Position numbers and translations under genes: made by a program
Assembly: GCA_900319405.1 (NCBI GenBank)
Contig: ONOH01000005.1
Span: 1-64,000, forward strand
Direction: 5' to 3'
Length of the DNA: 64,000 bases
Source: an uncultured Bacteroidales bacterium
GTDB lineage: Bacteria; Bacteroidota; Bacteroidia; Bacteroidales; UBA932
Notes under the pieces: generated by a model
Told to the model about the DNA's origin: nothing
Database searches by the model: none
What the model saw: the letters and a program-made list of their open reading frames with translations, nothing else
Shown: piece by piece, positions 43,626-52,086 of the stretch
Position numbering within the stretch: the first letter of the stretch is position 1
Layout of the letters: the number at the start of each line of letters is the position of its first letter

Positions 43626-45049
43626 ATAGAATCCGTTTTATTTTTCAGTTTGGCGACGAGGGTGATGAGGAGGGAGCCGAGGAGGCCGGCGCAGAGGGAG
43701 CCCAGCAGGACGGCGATTTTGCCGGCGTCGCGGAGCTGCTGCGTGAGTTCGGGGTCGATGTCCGGCCCGACGAAGGAAAGGGTGTCCACGAAGATGCTCA
43801 TCGTGAAGCCGATTCCGCCGAGGCACGCCACGGCGAAGAGCATCGGCCAGGTGGCCTTCTGCGGCATCTCGCCCAGTTTGAACTTGATGGCCAGCCAGGA
43901 AGTCAGGGTGATGCCCAGCGGCTTGCCCAGCACCAGTCCCAGGAAGATTCCCATCCCTACGCTGCCCAGCGCCGGATCCACGGCCTTGAACACGTTGAAA
44001 TAGGAAGGGTCCGTGATTTCCACGCCGGCATTGGCCAGGGCGAAAACGGGCATGATGGCAAAGTTCACGATGGGGTTCAGCTTGTGCTCCAGCCTGTAGG
44101 AAGGCGGGATGGTCTTGAAGGTGAGGCTGGAGAGCCGGCGCAGGTAATAGCGCTCCGGACCGTTGGGGAAACGTTCCGCCGTATGCACGGTTTCGGCTTC
44201 GATGAGCCCCTCCCAGAGGATCTTGGCCCGCCGGTGGAACTTGGCCTTGTGGTAACGGGCCTCCATGGGGATGAACATCGCCATCACCACGCCCGTCATG
44301 GTGGCGTGGATGCCGCTGTAGTAGAACAGGAACCAGACGATGATGGCCGGCACCATGTAAAAGCCGACGCGTTTTTCTCCCAGCCTTTTCATCAGCGCCA
44401 CGAAGAGAATCACCGCCAGGGCGACGGCCAGCAGCGGAAGGTTGATGCTGCCGCCGTAGAACAGCGCCACAACCAGGATGGCGATCAGGTCATCGGCAAT
44501 GGCGAGGGCGGTCAGGAAAACCTTGAGCGAAACGGGCACTTTGTCTCCCAGGATGGAGAGGATGCCCACCGCAAAGGCGATGTCCGTCGCCGTGGGGATG
44601 CCCCAGCCGGATGCGGCCAGGCTGCCGCGGTTGATCACGGCGAAAATAAGCGCCGGGGCCACCACGCCGCCGAAAGCGGCAATCACCGGGAGGATGGCCT
44701 TCTTGAAGGAAGACAGTTCTCCGCACACGATTTCCCGCTTGATCTCCAGGCCCACCGTGAAGAAGAAAATCACCATCAGGATGTCGTTGATGAATTTCTC
44801 CATGGTCATTCCGCGGGGGAAGAACCAGTTCACCAGACCGTCCGGAGAGGCGATGTGGATGGTGAGTTCCGTATGCAGGAAATTGTGATACAAGACCTTG
44901 GTAAAGGGCAGGTTGGCCAGCAGCATCGCCACCACCACGCAGGACAGAAGCACCACGCCGTTGGCCCACGGCTGCTTTTTGAACTTGTCCTGGGAAATCT
45001 GGAAAGAGTGGACTTCTTTGGTCCACCAATGTACCGGAATCAGTGCCAT
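43622..45049 (-). CDS. nhaA: Na+/H+ antiporter NhaA
   Basis: This is a 475-residue antiporter with about twelve transmembrane helices. PTATDIAFAVGILSILGDKVP and AIADDLIAILVVALFY contain the paired aspartates of the ion site (DD at about residues 190-191 by position). A long, charged loop and the typical FALANAGV are present. Start at 45049 is the ATG overlapping the ahcY stop; the frame upstream of it is not part of the protein. It is longer than the E. coli protein, largely by a cytoplasmic loop. Confidence 0.95.
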   Translation of the reverse strand: MALIPVHWWTKEVHSFQISQDKFKKQPWANGVVLLSCVVVAMLLANLPFTKVLYHNFLHTELTIHIASPDGLVNWFFPRGMTMEKFINDILMVIFFFTVGLEIKREIVCGELSSFKKAILPVIAAFGGVVAPALIFAVINRGSLAASGWGIPTATDIAFAVGILSILGDKVPVSLKVFLTALAIADDLIAILVVALFYGGSINLPLLAVALAVILFVALMKRLGEKRVGFYMVPAIIVWFLFYYSGIHATMTGVVMAMFIPMEARYHKAKFHRRAKILWEGLIEAETVHTAERFPNGPERYYLRRLSSLTFKTIPPSYRLEHKLNPIVNFAIMPVFALANAGVEITDPSYFNVFKAVDPALGSVGMGIFLGLVLGKPLGITLTSWLAIKFKLGEMPQKATWPMLFAVACLGGIGFTMSIFVDTLSFVGPDIDPELTQQLRDAGKIAVLLGSLCAGLLGSLLITLVAKLKNKTDSI

Positions 45050-46287
45050 TAACCGTAGATGTATTTTTTCTGTTCCGGCGTGAGCGTGTCTATCGTGACG
45101 CCCCAGTGGGTGAGCTCCCGGAGGGCCACCTCGCGGTCGATCTCCCGGGGAACGGGATTCAGGAGCGTGGTGAGCCGGCCCCGGTTCTCGGCCAGGTAGC
45201 GGGCGCTGAGCGCCTGGATGGCGAAGGACATGTCCATAATCTCGGCCGGATGTCCGTCCCCGGCGGCGAGGTTCACCAGCCGGCCCTCGGCAATGACATT
45301 CACCGTACGGCCGTTTTCCAGCGTATAGGCCTCGATGTTGTGACGGGCGGGGCGGTGCGAAACGGCCATCGAGCGGAGTTTGGCCACGGCCACCTCCACA
45401 TCGAAATGACCGGCGTTGCAGCAGATGGCCCCGTCCTTCATCAGCAGGAACGCCTCCGGGCCGATGACGTCTTCGCAGCCCGTGACGGTGACGAAGAAAT
45501 CGCCCAGCGGGGCAGCCTCCAGCATGGGCATCACCTTGAATCCGTCCATGACGGCCTCCAGGGCCTTTACCGGGTCCACCTCGGTGACGATGACCTCGGC
45601 CCCGAGCCCCTTGGCCCGCATGGCCACGCCCTTGCCGCACCAGCCATAGCCGGCCACCACCACGTTCTTGCCGGCCACGATGAGGTTGGTGGTGCGGTTG
45701 ATGCCGTCCCACACGCTCTGGCCCGTGCCGTAGCGGTTGTCGAAAAGATGCTTGCAGTCTGCATCGTTCACCAGCATCATCGGGAAGCGGAGCTCCCCGG
45801 CGGCATCCATCGCCTTCAGGCGCAGAATGCCGGTGGTGGTTTCCTCGCAGCCGCCGATTACCCCGGGCACCAGCTGCGGGAACTCCCGGTGCAGGGTGGT
45901 CACCAGGTCTCCCCCGTCGTCGATGATGAGGTCCGGACCCACTTCCAGCACTTTTCTGATATCGGCAAAGTACTCCTGTTCGCTGCAGCCGTGGACGGCG
46001 AAGACATTCAGGCCCTGGTGTACCAGGGCGGCGGCCACGTCGTCCTGGGTGCTCAGGGGATTGGAGCCGGTGATGTACATGGTGGCCCCGCCGGCGGCCA
46101 TCACCTCGCACAGGCGGGCGGTCTTGGCCTCCAGGTGGACGCTGAGGGCCACCTTCAGGCCCTTGAAGGGCTGTGTTTTCTCAAAGTCTTTTTGGATGCC
46201 TTCCAGGAGGGGCATACGGGCGCGGACCCAGCTCAGCTTGAGCTCCCCGCTTTCCCACAGACGACTGTCTTTGATGTGACTTTCCAT
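45049..46287 (-). CDS. ahcY: Adenosylhomocysteinase, short form
   Basis: The enzyme hydrolyses S-adenosylhomocysteine to adenosine and homocysteine with bound NAD. The 412 residues include HLEAKTARL, GCSEQEYFADI, NDADCKHLFDNRYGTGQSVWDGI, and the NAD site AGYGWCGKGVA. The protein lacks the roughly 40-residue insertion and KPDHYRY C-terminus of the ~470-residue bacterial form, resembling thermophile/archaeal enzymes and ending TPEQKKYIYG. It is co-transcribed with nhaA. Confidence 0.95.
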   Translation of the reverse strand: MESHIKDSRLWESGELKLSWVRARMPLLEGIQKDFEKTQPFKGLKVALSVHLEAKTARLCEVMAAGGATMYITGSNPLSTQDDVAAALVHQGLNVFAVHGCSEQEYFADIRKVLEVGPDLIIDDGGDLVTTLHREFPQLVPGVIGGCEETTTGILRLKAMDAAGELRFPMMLVNDADCKHLFDNRYGTGQSVWDGINRTTNLIVAGKNVVVAGYGWCGKGVAMRAKGLGAEVIVTEVDPVKALEAVMDGFKVMPMLEAAPLGDFFVTVTGCEDVIGPEAFLLMKDGAICCNAGHFDVEVAVAKLRSMAVSHRPARHNIEAYTLENGRTVNVIAEGRLVNLAAGDGHPAEIMDMSFAIQALSARYLAENRGRLTTLLNPVPREIDREVALRELTHWGVTIDTLTPEQKKYIYG

Positions 46288-46291
46288 ACAA

Positions 46292-47689
46292 TCAGTGTTT
46301 CATCGCGGCTTCCACCTCGTCGGGGGCGATGGGCAGACGGCCGTGGCCCAGGCGGCGGGCGCCATCGGCCGTAACCAGGATGTCGTCCTCCAGGCGGATA
46401 CCTCCGAAGTCGTAGTAGGACTCCAGTTTGGCGTAGTTCACAAAATCGTATCCCAGGCCCTCCTTCCTGAACTTTTCGATAAGGGCGGGGATGAAATAGA
46501 TGCCGGGTTCGTCGGTGATCACGTGGCCGGGGACCAGGCGGCGGGCCATCCGCAGGGACCTCAGCCCCAGCTGCTTGGCGCGGGTCTGGTCCGGGTCGTA
46601 GCCCACCAGGTTTTCTCCCAGGTCTTCCATATCGTGAACGTCCAGGCCCATATTGTGGCCCAGACCGTGCGGCTGGAACAGGCCGGCGATGCCTTTTTCC
46701 ACCATCTCGTCCAAGTCTCCGCGGACCAGGTCCAGGGCGCTGAGGCTTTCCAGCATCTTGCGGGCGGTGGCCAGGTGCACCTCCCGGTAGGTGATGCCGG
46801 GTCTGGTGAGGCTGAAGGCCAGTTCGTTGCATTCGTAAACGATCTGGTAGATGTCCCGCTGTTTCTGCGTGAATTTTCCGTCCGTAGGGTATGTGCGGGT
46901 GAAGTCCGAGGCATAGTGCCCGTTGCTTTCCACACCGGCATCGACGACCATCAGCTTGCCCGGCTCCACGATGGCGGCGTGACCGTGGTTGTGCAGCGTT
47001 TCTCCGTGCTGGGTGAGGATGGTGGGAAAAGCGGGACCCCAGCCCTTGGCCAGTGCCACGCCCTCCATCTTGCCCACAATCTCCTGCTCCACGATGCCCA
47101 GCCTGATGGCATCCCGGGCCACGGAGTGCATCTCGATTCCCAGGTCGCAGGCGTGGTCAATCTCCTCTATTTCAATGTCTTCCTTGATCAGACGCATGGA
47201 GATGACGGCCTTGGTGAGCAGCTCCGACACCTTCTTCTCGATGTGCTGGCAGCCCAGCAGTTCCATCAGCCGGAGGGTGTTGAAATAACGCGTAGGGGCC
47301 AGGAAATGGATATCCCGGCCGCTTTTGCGGGCCAGCGAGACCGCCTGGCTCAACGCCATATAGGGGGCCGTGTGTGCAATGCCCGCGGCGTCGGCCTTGG
47401 AGCGGACCGAAGGCTGGGGACCCATCCAGATGATGTCGTCGATTTCCACATCGTCGGCAAAAAGGGTTTCCGTGCCGGAGTCGATATCCAGGATGGCGGC
47501 CATCAGGGGCTCGTCCAGGCCGAAGTAATACAGCCAGCTGCTGTCCTGGCGCCACTTGTAATAATTGTCTTTGTACTGGGCGGGAGCCTCGGCATTGCCC
47601 ACGAATAAGATGATTCCCCTGGCACCGGCTTCCTGCATCTTGGCCAGCAAGGTCCGGCGACGACGGATATAAACCTCTTTTGCAAACAT
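46292..47689 (-). CDS. pepP: Xaa-Pro aminopeptidase (peptidase M24B)
   Basis: This 465-residue enzyme has an aminopeptidase P N-terminal domain and a pita-bread catalytic domain. Metal ligands are in VVDAGVESNGHYASDFTRTYP (two Asp), HGLGHNMGLDVHD (His), DEPGIYF (Glu), and RLEDDILVT (Glu). The enzyme removes N-terminal residues preceding proline. It starts within 50 bp of the divergent DUF456 gene and ends four bases before ahcY. Confidence 0.93.
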   Translation of the reverse strand: MFAKEVYIRRRRTLLAKMQEAGARGIILFVGNAEAPAQYKDNYYKWRQDSSWLYYFGLDEPLMAAILDIDSGTETLFADDVEIDDIIWMGPQPSVRSKADAAGIAHTAPYMALSQAVSLARKSGRDIHFLAPTRYFNTLRLMELLGCQHIEKKVSELLTKAVISMRLIKEDIEIEEIDHACDLGIEMHSVARDAIRLGIVEQEIVGKMEGVALAKGWGPAFPTILTQHGETLHNHGHAAIVEPGKLMVVDAGVESNGHYASDFTRTYPTDGKFTQKQRDIYQIVYECNELAFSLTRPGITYREVHLATARKMLESLSALDLVRGDLDEMVEKGIAGLFQPHGLGHNMGLDVHDMEDLGENLVGYDPDQTRAKQLGLRSLRMARRLVPGHVITDEPGIYFIPALIEKFRKEGLGYDFVNYAKLESYYDFGGIRLEDDILVTADGARRLGHGRLPIAPDEVEAAMKH

Positions 47690-47701
47690 ATTAGTACGAT
47701 T

Positions 47702-47732
47702 TTTGATTGTCCAAAGATAATCAATATTTTTG
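47702..47732 (+). promoter_or_regulatory. Promoter of the DUF456 gene, leaderless arrangement
   Basis: TTTG at 47702-47705, 19 bp, TATTTTTG at 47725-47732; the start codon at 47737 follows after four bases. Confidence 0.7.
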
Positions 47733-47736
47733 TTAG

Positions 47737-48231
47737 ATGGAAACCTTTATCGCCATTGTGGCCATTCTGTTTGGGATTGTAGGCATCATCGGCTCCGTAG
47801 CGCCCGCCCTTCCCGGTCCCCCGCTCAGCTGGGTGGGACTGCTTGTCCTTTATATCTGGGGATCCGGCACCAACGGGTCCGGAGAGCCCGTGAGCACCAC
47901 GCTCCTGCTGGTGTGGCTGGGCATTGTCATCGTGGTGAGCATCCTGGACTATTTTGTCCCGGCCTATTTCACCAAGGTCACCGGCGGCAGCCGGGCCGGC
48001 GGCTGGGGCGCTGTCATCGGCCTTTTCGCGGGGCTGATTTATCCTCCCGTCGGGATGATCCTGGGCTCCATCCTGGGGGCCTTCGCCGCCGAAATGTTCA
48101 TCGCCGGAAAAGACGCCGCGACCTCCGTAAAATCGGCCTTCGGCGCTTTCCTGGGCTTTATGTTCGGCACCGGCATCAAACTCATCTGCGCCGCGGTGAT
48201 GCTGTTCTACATCATCGTTTACGCCTTCTAG
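47737..48231 (+). CDS. DUF456 membrane protein
   Basis: This 164-residue protein has four hydrophobic helices and glycine-zipper-like stretches (GAVIGLFAGLIYPPVGMILGSILGAF, GAFLGFMFGTGIK) typical of DUF456. Function is unknown; a transport or membrane-organising role is sometimes assumed. It is a single-gene unit with its own promoter and terminator. Confidence 0.85.
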   Translation: METFIAIVAILFGIVGIIGSVAPALPGPPLSWVGLLVLYIWGSGTNGSGEPVSTTLLLVWLGIVIVVSILDYFVPAYFTKVTGGSRAGGWGAVIGLFAGLIYPPVGMILGSILGAFAAEMFIAGKDAATSVKSAFGAFLGFMFGTGIKLICAAVMLFYIIVYAF

Positions 48232-48249
48232 GCATCTGCCATTTCTCCC

Positions 48250-48276
48250 CCGGAAGGACCCTTCCGGAGCGTTTTC
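48250..48276 (+). terminator. Terminator after the DUF456 gene
   Basis: CCGGAAG (48250-48256) and CTTCCGG (48261-48267) enclose a 4-nt loop and are followed by GCGTTTTC. It insulates the arginine operon from upstream transcription. Confidence 0.75.
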
Positions 48277-48286
48277 TGCAAAATAA

Positions 48287-48317
48287 TTTGAGATTTTAAA
48301 AAATTTAATTATATTTG
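48287..48317 (+). promoter_or_regulatory. Promoter of the arginine operon
   Basis: TTTG at 48287-48290, a 19-bp AT-rich spacer, TATATTTG at 48310-48317. This is the closest match to consensus in the window. Predicted start near 48323, at the leader peptide. Confidence 0.85.
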
Positions 48318-48325
48318 CAGAAATT

Positions 48326-48370
48326 ATGTCATTCGTGAGCCGCTCATACTCCAGACGAGGCCGAAGATAG
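48326..48370 (+). CDS. Arginine-rich leader peptide (putative attenuator)
   Basis: This 14-codon frame reads MSFVSRSYSRRGRR. Five of fourteen residues are arginine, at 6, 10, 11, 13 and 14, four of them in AGA or CGA codons that are rare in the neighbouring genes. It begins eight bases after the -7 box and precedes the arginine/carbamoyl-phosphate operon by 124 nt. Downstream, GGAGG (48370-48374)/CCTCC and GGAAATTCA/TGAATTTTC stems compete, and ACAATA...TATTGT (ending nine bases before the next start) encloses a stem with GACAA/TTGTC. The layout is that of ribosome-mediated attenuation by charged tRNA-Arg; this is inferred. Confidence 0.65.
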   Translation: MSFVSRSYSRRGRR

Positions 48371-48494
48371 GAGGCGTAGAACCCTCCCACATCTCCGGAA
48401 ATTCAGCGTGCTGTCCCCATTTTTGAATTTTCGCCCGACAATAGCAATTGACAATCTCGGTTTGTCTTGCCGTTAGGGGCCTTATTGTATACCT
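48371..48494 (+). promoter_or_regulatory. Candidate attenuator/anti-attenuator segment before the arginine genes
   Basis: Several mutually exclusive pairings are visible: GGAGG with CCTCC just after the leader stop; CAGC/GCTG nested inside the larger GGAAATTCA/TGAATTTTC stem; CCCC near 48416 with GGGG near 48475; and ACAATA with TATTGT upstream of the first start codon. No long T-run terminator is seen, so translational control is as likely as transcriptional attenuation. Confidence 0.4.
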
Positions 48495-49055
48495 ATGAAC
48501 ATCCATGTCATGGTGGCCGATGCAAGCCACACCCGTTATAACGAAGAAATCTGCCGGGAAATCTACATTTCCTCGCTTGAGCGCAAAACCGGTATCGCCA
48601 ACCGTACCCCGCAGTACATCGACGAGAAGATTCTCGCCGGCAAAGCGGTGATTGCCCTGTCCGACGAGGGAGAGTTCGCCGGTTTTTCCTACATCGAGTC
48701 CTGGGGCGGAAAGAGTTTCGTCGCCAATTCCGGCCTCATCGTCGCGCACAAATTCCGCGGCATGGGCATCGCCAAACGCATCAAGGAGCAGACTTTCATC
48801 CTTTCGCGCAAACTCTTCCCGGATGCCAAGATCTTCTCCATCACCACGGGTGCCGCCGTGATGAAGATGAACTATGAATTCGGCTTCCGGCCGGTCCCCT
48901 TCACCGAACTCACGGACGATCCGGAGTTTTGGAAGGGCTGCGAGGGCTGCCGCCACTTCGACATCCTGCAGGGCCACGACTACAAGATGTGCATCTGCAC
49001 CGGCTTGCTGTACGATCCCAAAGAACACTTGACCATCCAACATCCGGAAATATGA
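48495..49055 (+). CDS. GNAT acetyltransferase, probable N-acetylglutamate synthase of the arginine pathway
   Basis: This 186-residue GNAT protein has an acetyl-CoA site around SGLIVAHKFRGMGIAKRIKEQ (about residues 78-98). The C-terminal part contains three to four cysteines (CEGCRHFDI, KMCICTG). Members next to argC in Bacteroidetes are thought to acylate glutamate in place of ArgA. It overlaps argC by four bases (ATGA), giving strong translational coupling. It could use succinyl- rather than acetyl-CoA given the ornithine carbamoyltransferase encoded downstream. Confidence 0.75.
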   Translation: MNIHVMVADASHTRYNEEICREIYISSLERKTGIANRTPQYIDEKILAGKAVIALSDEGEFAGFSYIESWGGKSFVANSGLIVAHKFRGMGIAKRIKEQTFILSRKLFPDAKIFSITTGAAVMKMNYEFGFRPVPFTELTDDPEFWKGCEGCRHFDILQGHDYKMCICTGLLYDPKEHLTIQHPEI

Positions 49056-49999
49056 AAAAGAGAATCGGCATCATCGGCGGCGCCGGCTACACGGCAGGCG
49101 AACTGCTCCGTATCCTGGTGAACCACCCCGGGGTGGAAATCGGCTTCGTCCATTCCACCAGCAACGCGGGAAACTACCTCTGGGAGGTCCACAGCGGCCT
49201 TTTCGGAGACACGCAGCTGCGTTTCAGCGACTGCTACGACCTCGACGCCGTGGACGTCCTCTTCCTCTGCTCGGCCCACGGAAAGAGCCGGGAGTTCTGG
49301 GCGCAGAACGCCTGCCCGGAAGGACTGAAGGTCGTGGACCTGGCGCAGGACTTCCGCGACGGGTCCGGGGGCTACGTCTATGGCCTTCCCGAATGGCGGC
49401 GCGAGGAAATCCGCTCCGCGCAGAAAGTGGCCAATCCGGGCTGTTTCGCCACGGCCATCCAGCTGGGCCTGCTGCCCCTGGCAGCCAGCGGGTGTCTGAA
49501 GGAAAGCGTCCATGTGACGGCCCTCACCGGCTCTACGGGTGCTGGCGTCAAGCCGACTGCCACAACGCATTTCAGCTGGCGCACAGGCAACCTTTCCACC
49601 TACAAGGTCTTTGAGCACCAGCATCTTATGGAGATCCGCCGCAACCTGGGTTTTGAGGACATCCGTTTTGTCCCGATGCGGGGAGATTTCGCCCGCGGCA
49701 TTTTCGCCTCCATCACGCTGGACTGTCCGCTGGACAGCGGAGCCATCCTGAAACTCTACCGGGATTACTACGCCGATGCGGCATTCACCTTCGTTTCCGA
49801 CCGTCCGGTAGACCTCAAGCAGGTGGTCAATACCAACAAATGCATCGTATCCCTGGAAAAACACGGCAGCACGCTGGTAATCACCTCCGTGATTGACAAT
49901 CTGCTAAAGGGCGCTTCCGGACAGGCCGTCCAGAATATGAACCTGATCTGTGGCCTCCCCGAGACCACGGGCCTGAAGCTGAAGGCATCAGCATTTTAG
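49052..49999 (+). CDS. argC: N-acetyl-gamma-glutamyl-phosphate reductase
   Basis: ArgC reduces the acyl-glutamyl phosphate to the semialdehyde with NADPH. The 315 residues include GIIGGAGYTAGELLR (NADPH site), LCSAHGKSREFW, catalytic NPGCFATAIQLGL (Cys at about residue 130), TGSTGAGVKPT and a C-terminal IDNLLKGASGQAVQNMN. ATG chosen at 49052, overlapping the upstream stop. The spacing of three bases to argD is typical of the operon. Confidence 0.96.
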   Translation: MKKRIGIIGGAGYTAGELLRILVNHPGVEIGFVHSTSNAGNYLWEVHSGLFGDTQLRFSDCYDLDAVDVLFLCSAHGKSREFWAQNACPEGLKVVDLAQDFRDGSGGYVYGLPEWRREEIRSAQKVANPGCFATAIQLGLLPLAASGCLKESVHVTALTGSTGAGVKPTATTHFSWRTGNLSTYKVFEHQHLMEIRRNLGFEDIRFVPMRGDFARGIFASITLDCPLDSGAILKLYRDYYADAAFTFVSDRPVDLKQVVNTNKCIVSLEKHGSTLVITSVIDNLLKGASGQAVQNMNLICGLPETTGLKLKASAF

Positions 50000-50002
50000 C
50001 AT

Positions 50003-51127
50003 ATGAATCTTTTCGACGTATATTCCCTCTTCAACGTTACACCCGTGCGCGCCCAAGGCTGCAGCGTATGGGACGACAAAGGACAGGAATACCTGGACCT
50101 CTACGGCGGCCACGCGGTCATCTCCGTAGGACATTCGCATCCCCGCTATGTCGCCGCGCTCAAGGCGCAGCTGGACAAAATAGGATTCTACTCCAACAGT
50201 GTGCGCAATCCGCTCCAGGAGAAGCTGGCACGCCGCATCGGAGAAGCCAGCGGATACGGGGACTATTCCCTTTTCCTGGACAACAGCGGGGCCGAGTCCA
50301 ACGAGAACGCCGTCAAGCTGGCCTCCTTCCATAGCGGAAAAGACCGCATCATCGCCTTCCGCAGGAGTTTTCACGGCCGCACGTCCGGCGCCGTGGCGCT
50401 GACCGACAACCCAGCCATCGTCTCCCCTTTCAACGCGCACCACAAAGTGACGTTCTGCGAACTCGGAGATGCTGCGTCCGTTGAAGCGGAACTCGCCCGG
50501 GGAGACGTCGCCGGCGTGATTGTAGAGGGCATCCAGGGCTGCGGCGGCATCCATGTGCCTACGCAGGATTTCCTCCAGGCCCTATCCCGGCTGTGCGACC
50601 GGTACAAAGCCGTGCTCATCCTCGACGAGGTGCAGAGCGGCTATGGACGGACAGGAAAGTTCTTCGCCCACCAGTGGGCGGGCATCCGGCCCGGCATCAT
50701 CACGATGGGCAAGGGCATCGCCAACGGTTTCCCCTGCGGCGGCATCCTGATCGCTCCGGAGCTCAAGGCCCGCAAGGGAATGCTGGGCACCACCTTCGGC
50801 GGCAATTATCTCGCCTGTGCCGCCGCGCTGGCCGTTCTGGACATCATCGGTCAGGAAAACCTGATGGCCAACGCCCTCGCCGTCGGCAGGCATATCATGG
50901 AATCGCTGCCCCGGAGCCCCCATATCAAAGAAGTGCGGGGCAAGGGCCTGATGATCGGCATCGAACTGGCCCATCCCGTGGCTCCCCTGCGCCAGACACT
51001 GCTGTATAACAGCCACATCTTCACCGGGGTCGCCGGTCAGAATATGATCCGGCTTCTTCCGCCCCTGTGCCTGACAAAGGCCCAGGCAGACCATTTCCTC
51101 AGAACATTCAACAAACTACTCGTATGA
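50003..51127 (+). CDS. argD: Acetylornithine/succinylornithine aminotransferase
   Basis: This class III PLP aminotransferase has 374 residues. NSGAESNENAVKLAS binds the cofactor phosphate, ILDEVQSGYGRTGKFFAH contains the PLP aspartate, and the Schiff-base lysine is in ITMGKGIANGFPCGG (about residue 236). It converts the acyl-glutamate semialdehyde to acyl-ornithine. It overlaps argF' by four bases. Confidence 0.95.
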   Translation: MNLFDVYSLFNVTPVRAQGCSVWDDKGQEYLDLYGGHAVISVGHSHPRYVAALKAQLDKIGFYSNSVRNPLQEKLARRIGEASGYGDYSLFLDNSGAESNENAVKLASFHSGKDRIIAFRRSFHGRTSGAVALTDNPAIVSPFNAHHKVTFCELGDAASVEAELARGDVAGVIVEGIQGCGGIHVPTQDFLQALSRLCDRYKAVLILDEVQSGYGRTGKFFAHQWAGIRPGIITMGKGIANGFPCGGILIAPELKARKGMLGTTFGGNYLACAAALAVLDIIGQENLMANALAVGRHIMESLPRSPHIKEVRGKGLMIGIELAHPVAPLRQTLLYNSHIFTGVAGQNMIRLLPPLCLTKAQADHFLRTFNKLLV

Positions 51128-52086
51128 AAAAATTCTTTCACGTCAACGACCTCGGCGACCTGGGCGCAGCGCTGGAGGAAGCCCGGCAGGTAAAGGCCAC
51201 GCCCTTTGCCTGGAAGCATCTGGGACTGGACAAGACCATTATGCTGGTCTTTTTCAACAGCAGCCTCCGCACGCGCCTGAGCAGCCAGAAAGCGGCGCTC
51301 AACCTGGGGATGAACCCCATCGTGCTCAACATCGGCCAGGACAGTTGGAAACTTGAAACCGAGATGGGCGTGGTGATGGACGGTGACAAATCCGAGCACC
51401 TGCGCGAGGCCATCCCCGTGATGACCAGCTACTGCGACCTGATCGGCATCCGCTCTTTTGCCGGCCTGAAGGACCGCGAGTTTGACTACAACGAGAGCGT
51501 GCTCCGCCAGTTCATCGAATATGGAGGGAAGCCGGTGATTAGCCTGGAGTCGGCCACGGTGCATCCTTGCCAGGCTTTCGCCGACCTCATTACCATCGAA
51601 GAATACAAGGAAAAGAAGCGGCCGAAGGTGGTGATGACCTGGGCCCCGCATCCGAATTCCCTGCCCCAGGCCGTGCCCAATTCCTTCGCCGAATGGATGA
51701 ACGCGGCCGATGTCGATTTTGTCATCACGCACCCCCGCGGGTATGAACTGGATCCGGCTTTCGTCGGCAACGCCCGTGTCGAATACGACCAGATGAAGGC
51801 CCTGGAGGGAGCCGACTTTGTCTATGCCAAGAACTGGAGCTGCCCCGGCGTCACGGATCCCGCGCAGTACGGGAAGGTGCTGAGCAAGGACAGGAGCTGG
51901 ACCGTGGATGAGCGCCATATGGCGGTGACCGACAATGCTTTCTTCATGCACTGCCTGCCGGTTCGCCGCAACATGATTGTCTCGGACGCGGTCATCGACT
52001 CGCCCCGGAGCATCGTAATCCCCGAGGCGGCCAACCGCACCGTGTCGGCACAGGTAGTGATGAAACGGATGCTGGAGAGCCTATGA
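51124..52086 (+). CDS. argF': N-succinyl/N-acetylornithine carbamoyltransferase
   Basis: This Bacteroidetes/Xanthomonas-type transcarbamylase acts on acylated ornithine instead of free ornithine. The 320 residues include the carbamoyl-phosphate motif FFNSSLRTRLS (residues 43-53), KLETEMGVVMDGDKSEH and the HCLPVRRNM block. The residue at position 90, which in characterised enzymes discriminates succinyl (Pro in the Bacteroides enzyme) from acetyl (Glu in Xanthomonas), is Ser here. From memory, engineered Ser at this site supported succinylornithine use. Start at 51124 (ATGA with argD stop). Confidence 0.93.
   Translation: MKKFFHVNDLGDLGAALEEARQVKATPFAWKHLGLDKTIMLVFFNSSLRTRLSSQKAALNLGMNPIVLNIGQDSWKLETEMGVVMDGDKSEHLREAIPVMTSYCDLIGIRSFAGLKDREFDYNESVLRQFIEYGGKPVISLESATVHPCQAFADLITIEEYKEKKRPKVVMTWAPHPNSLPQAVPNSFAEWMNAADVDFVITHPRGYELDPAFVGNARVEYDQMKALEGADFVYAKNWSCPGVTDPAQYGKVLSKDRSWTVDERHMAVTDNAFFMHCLPVRRNMIVSDAVIDSPRSIVIPEAANRTVSAQVVMKRMLESL

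Noticed and set aside
43622..46111. A giant NhaA fusion protein extending across ahcY
   Set aside because: The extra N-terminal frame is the antisense-phase reading of ahcY; a proper NhaA start lies at 45049.
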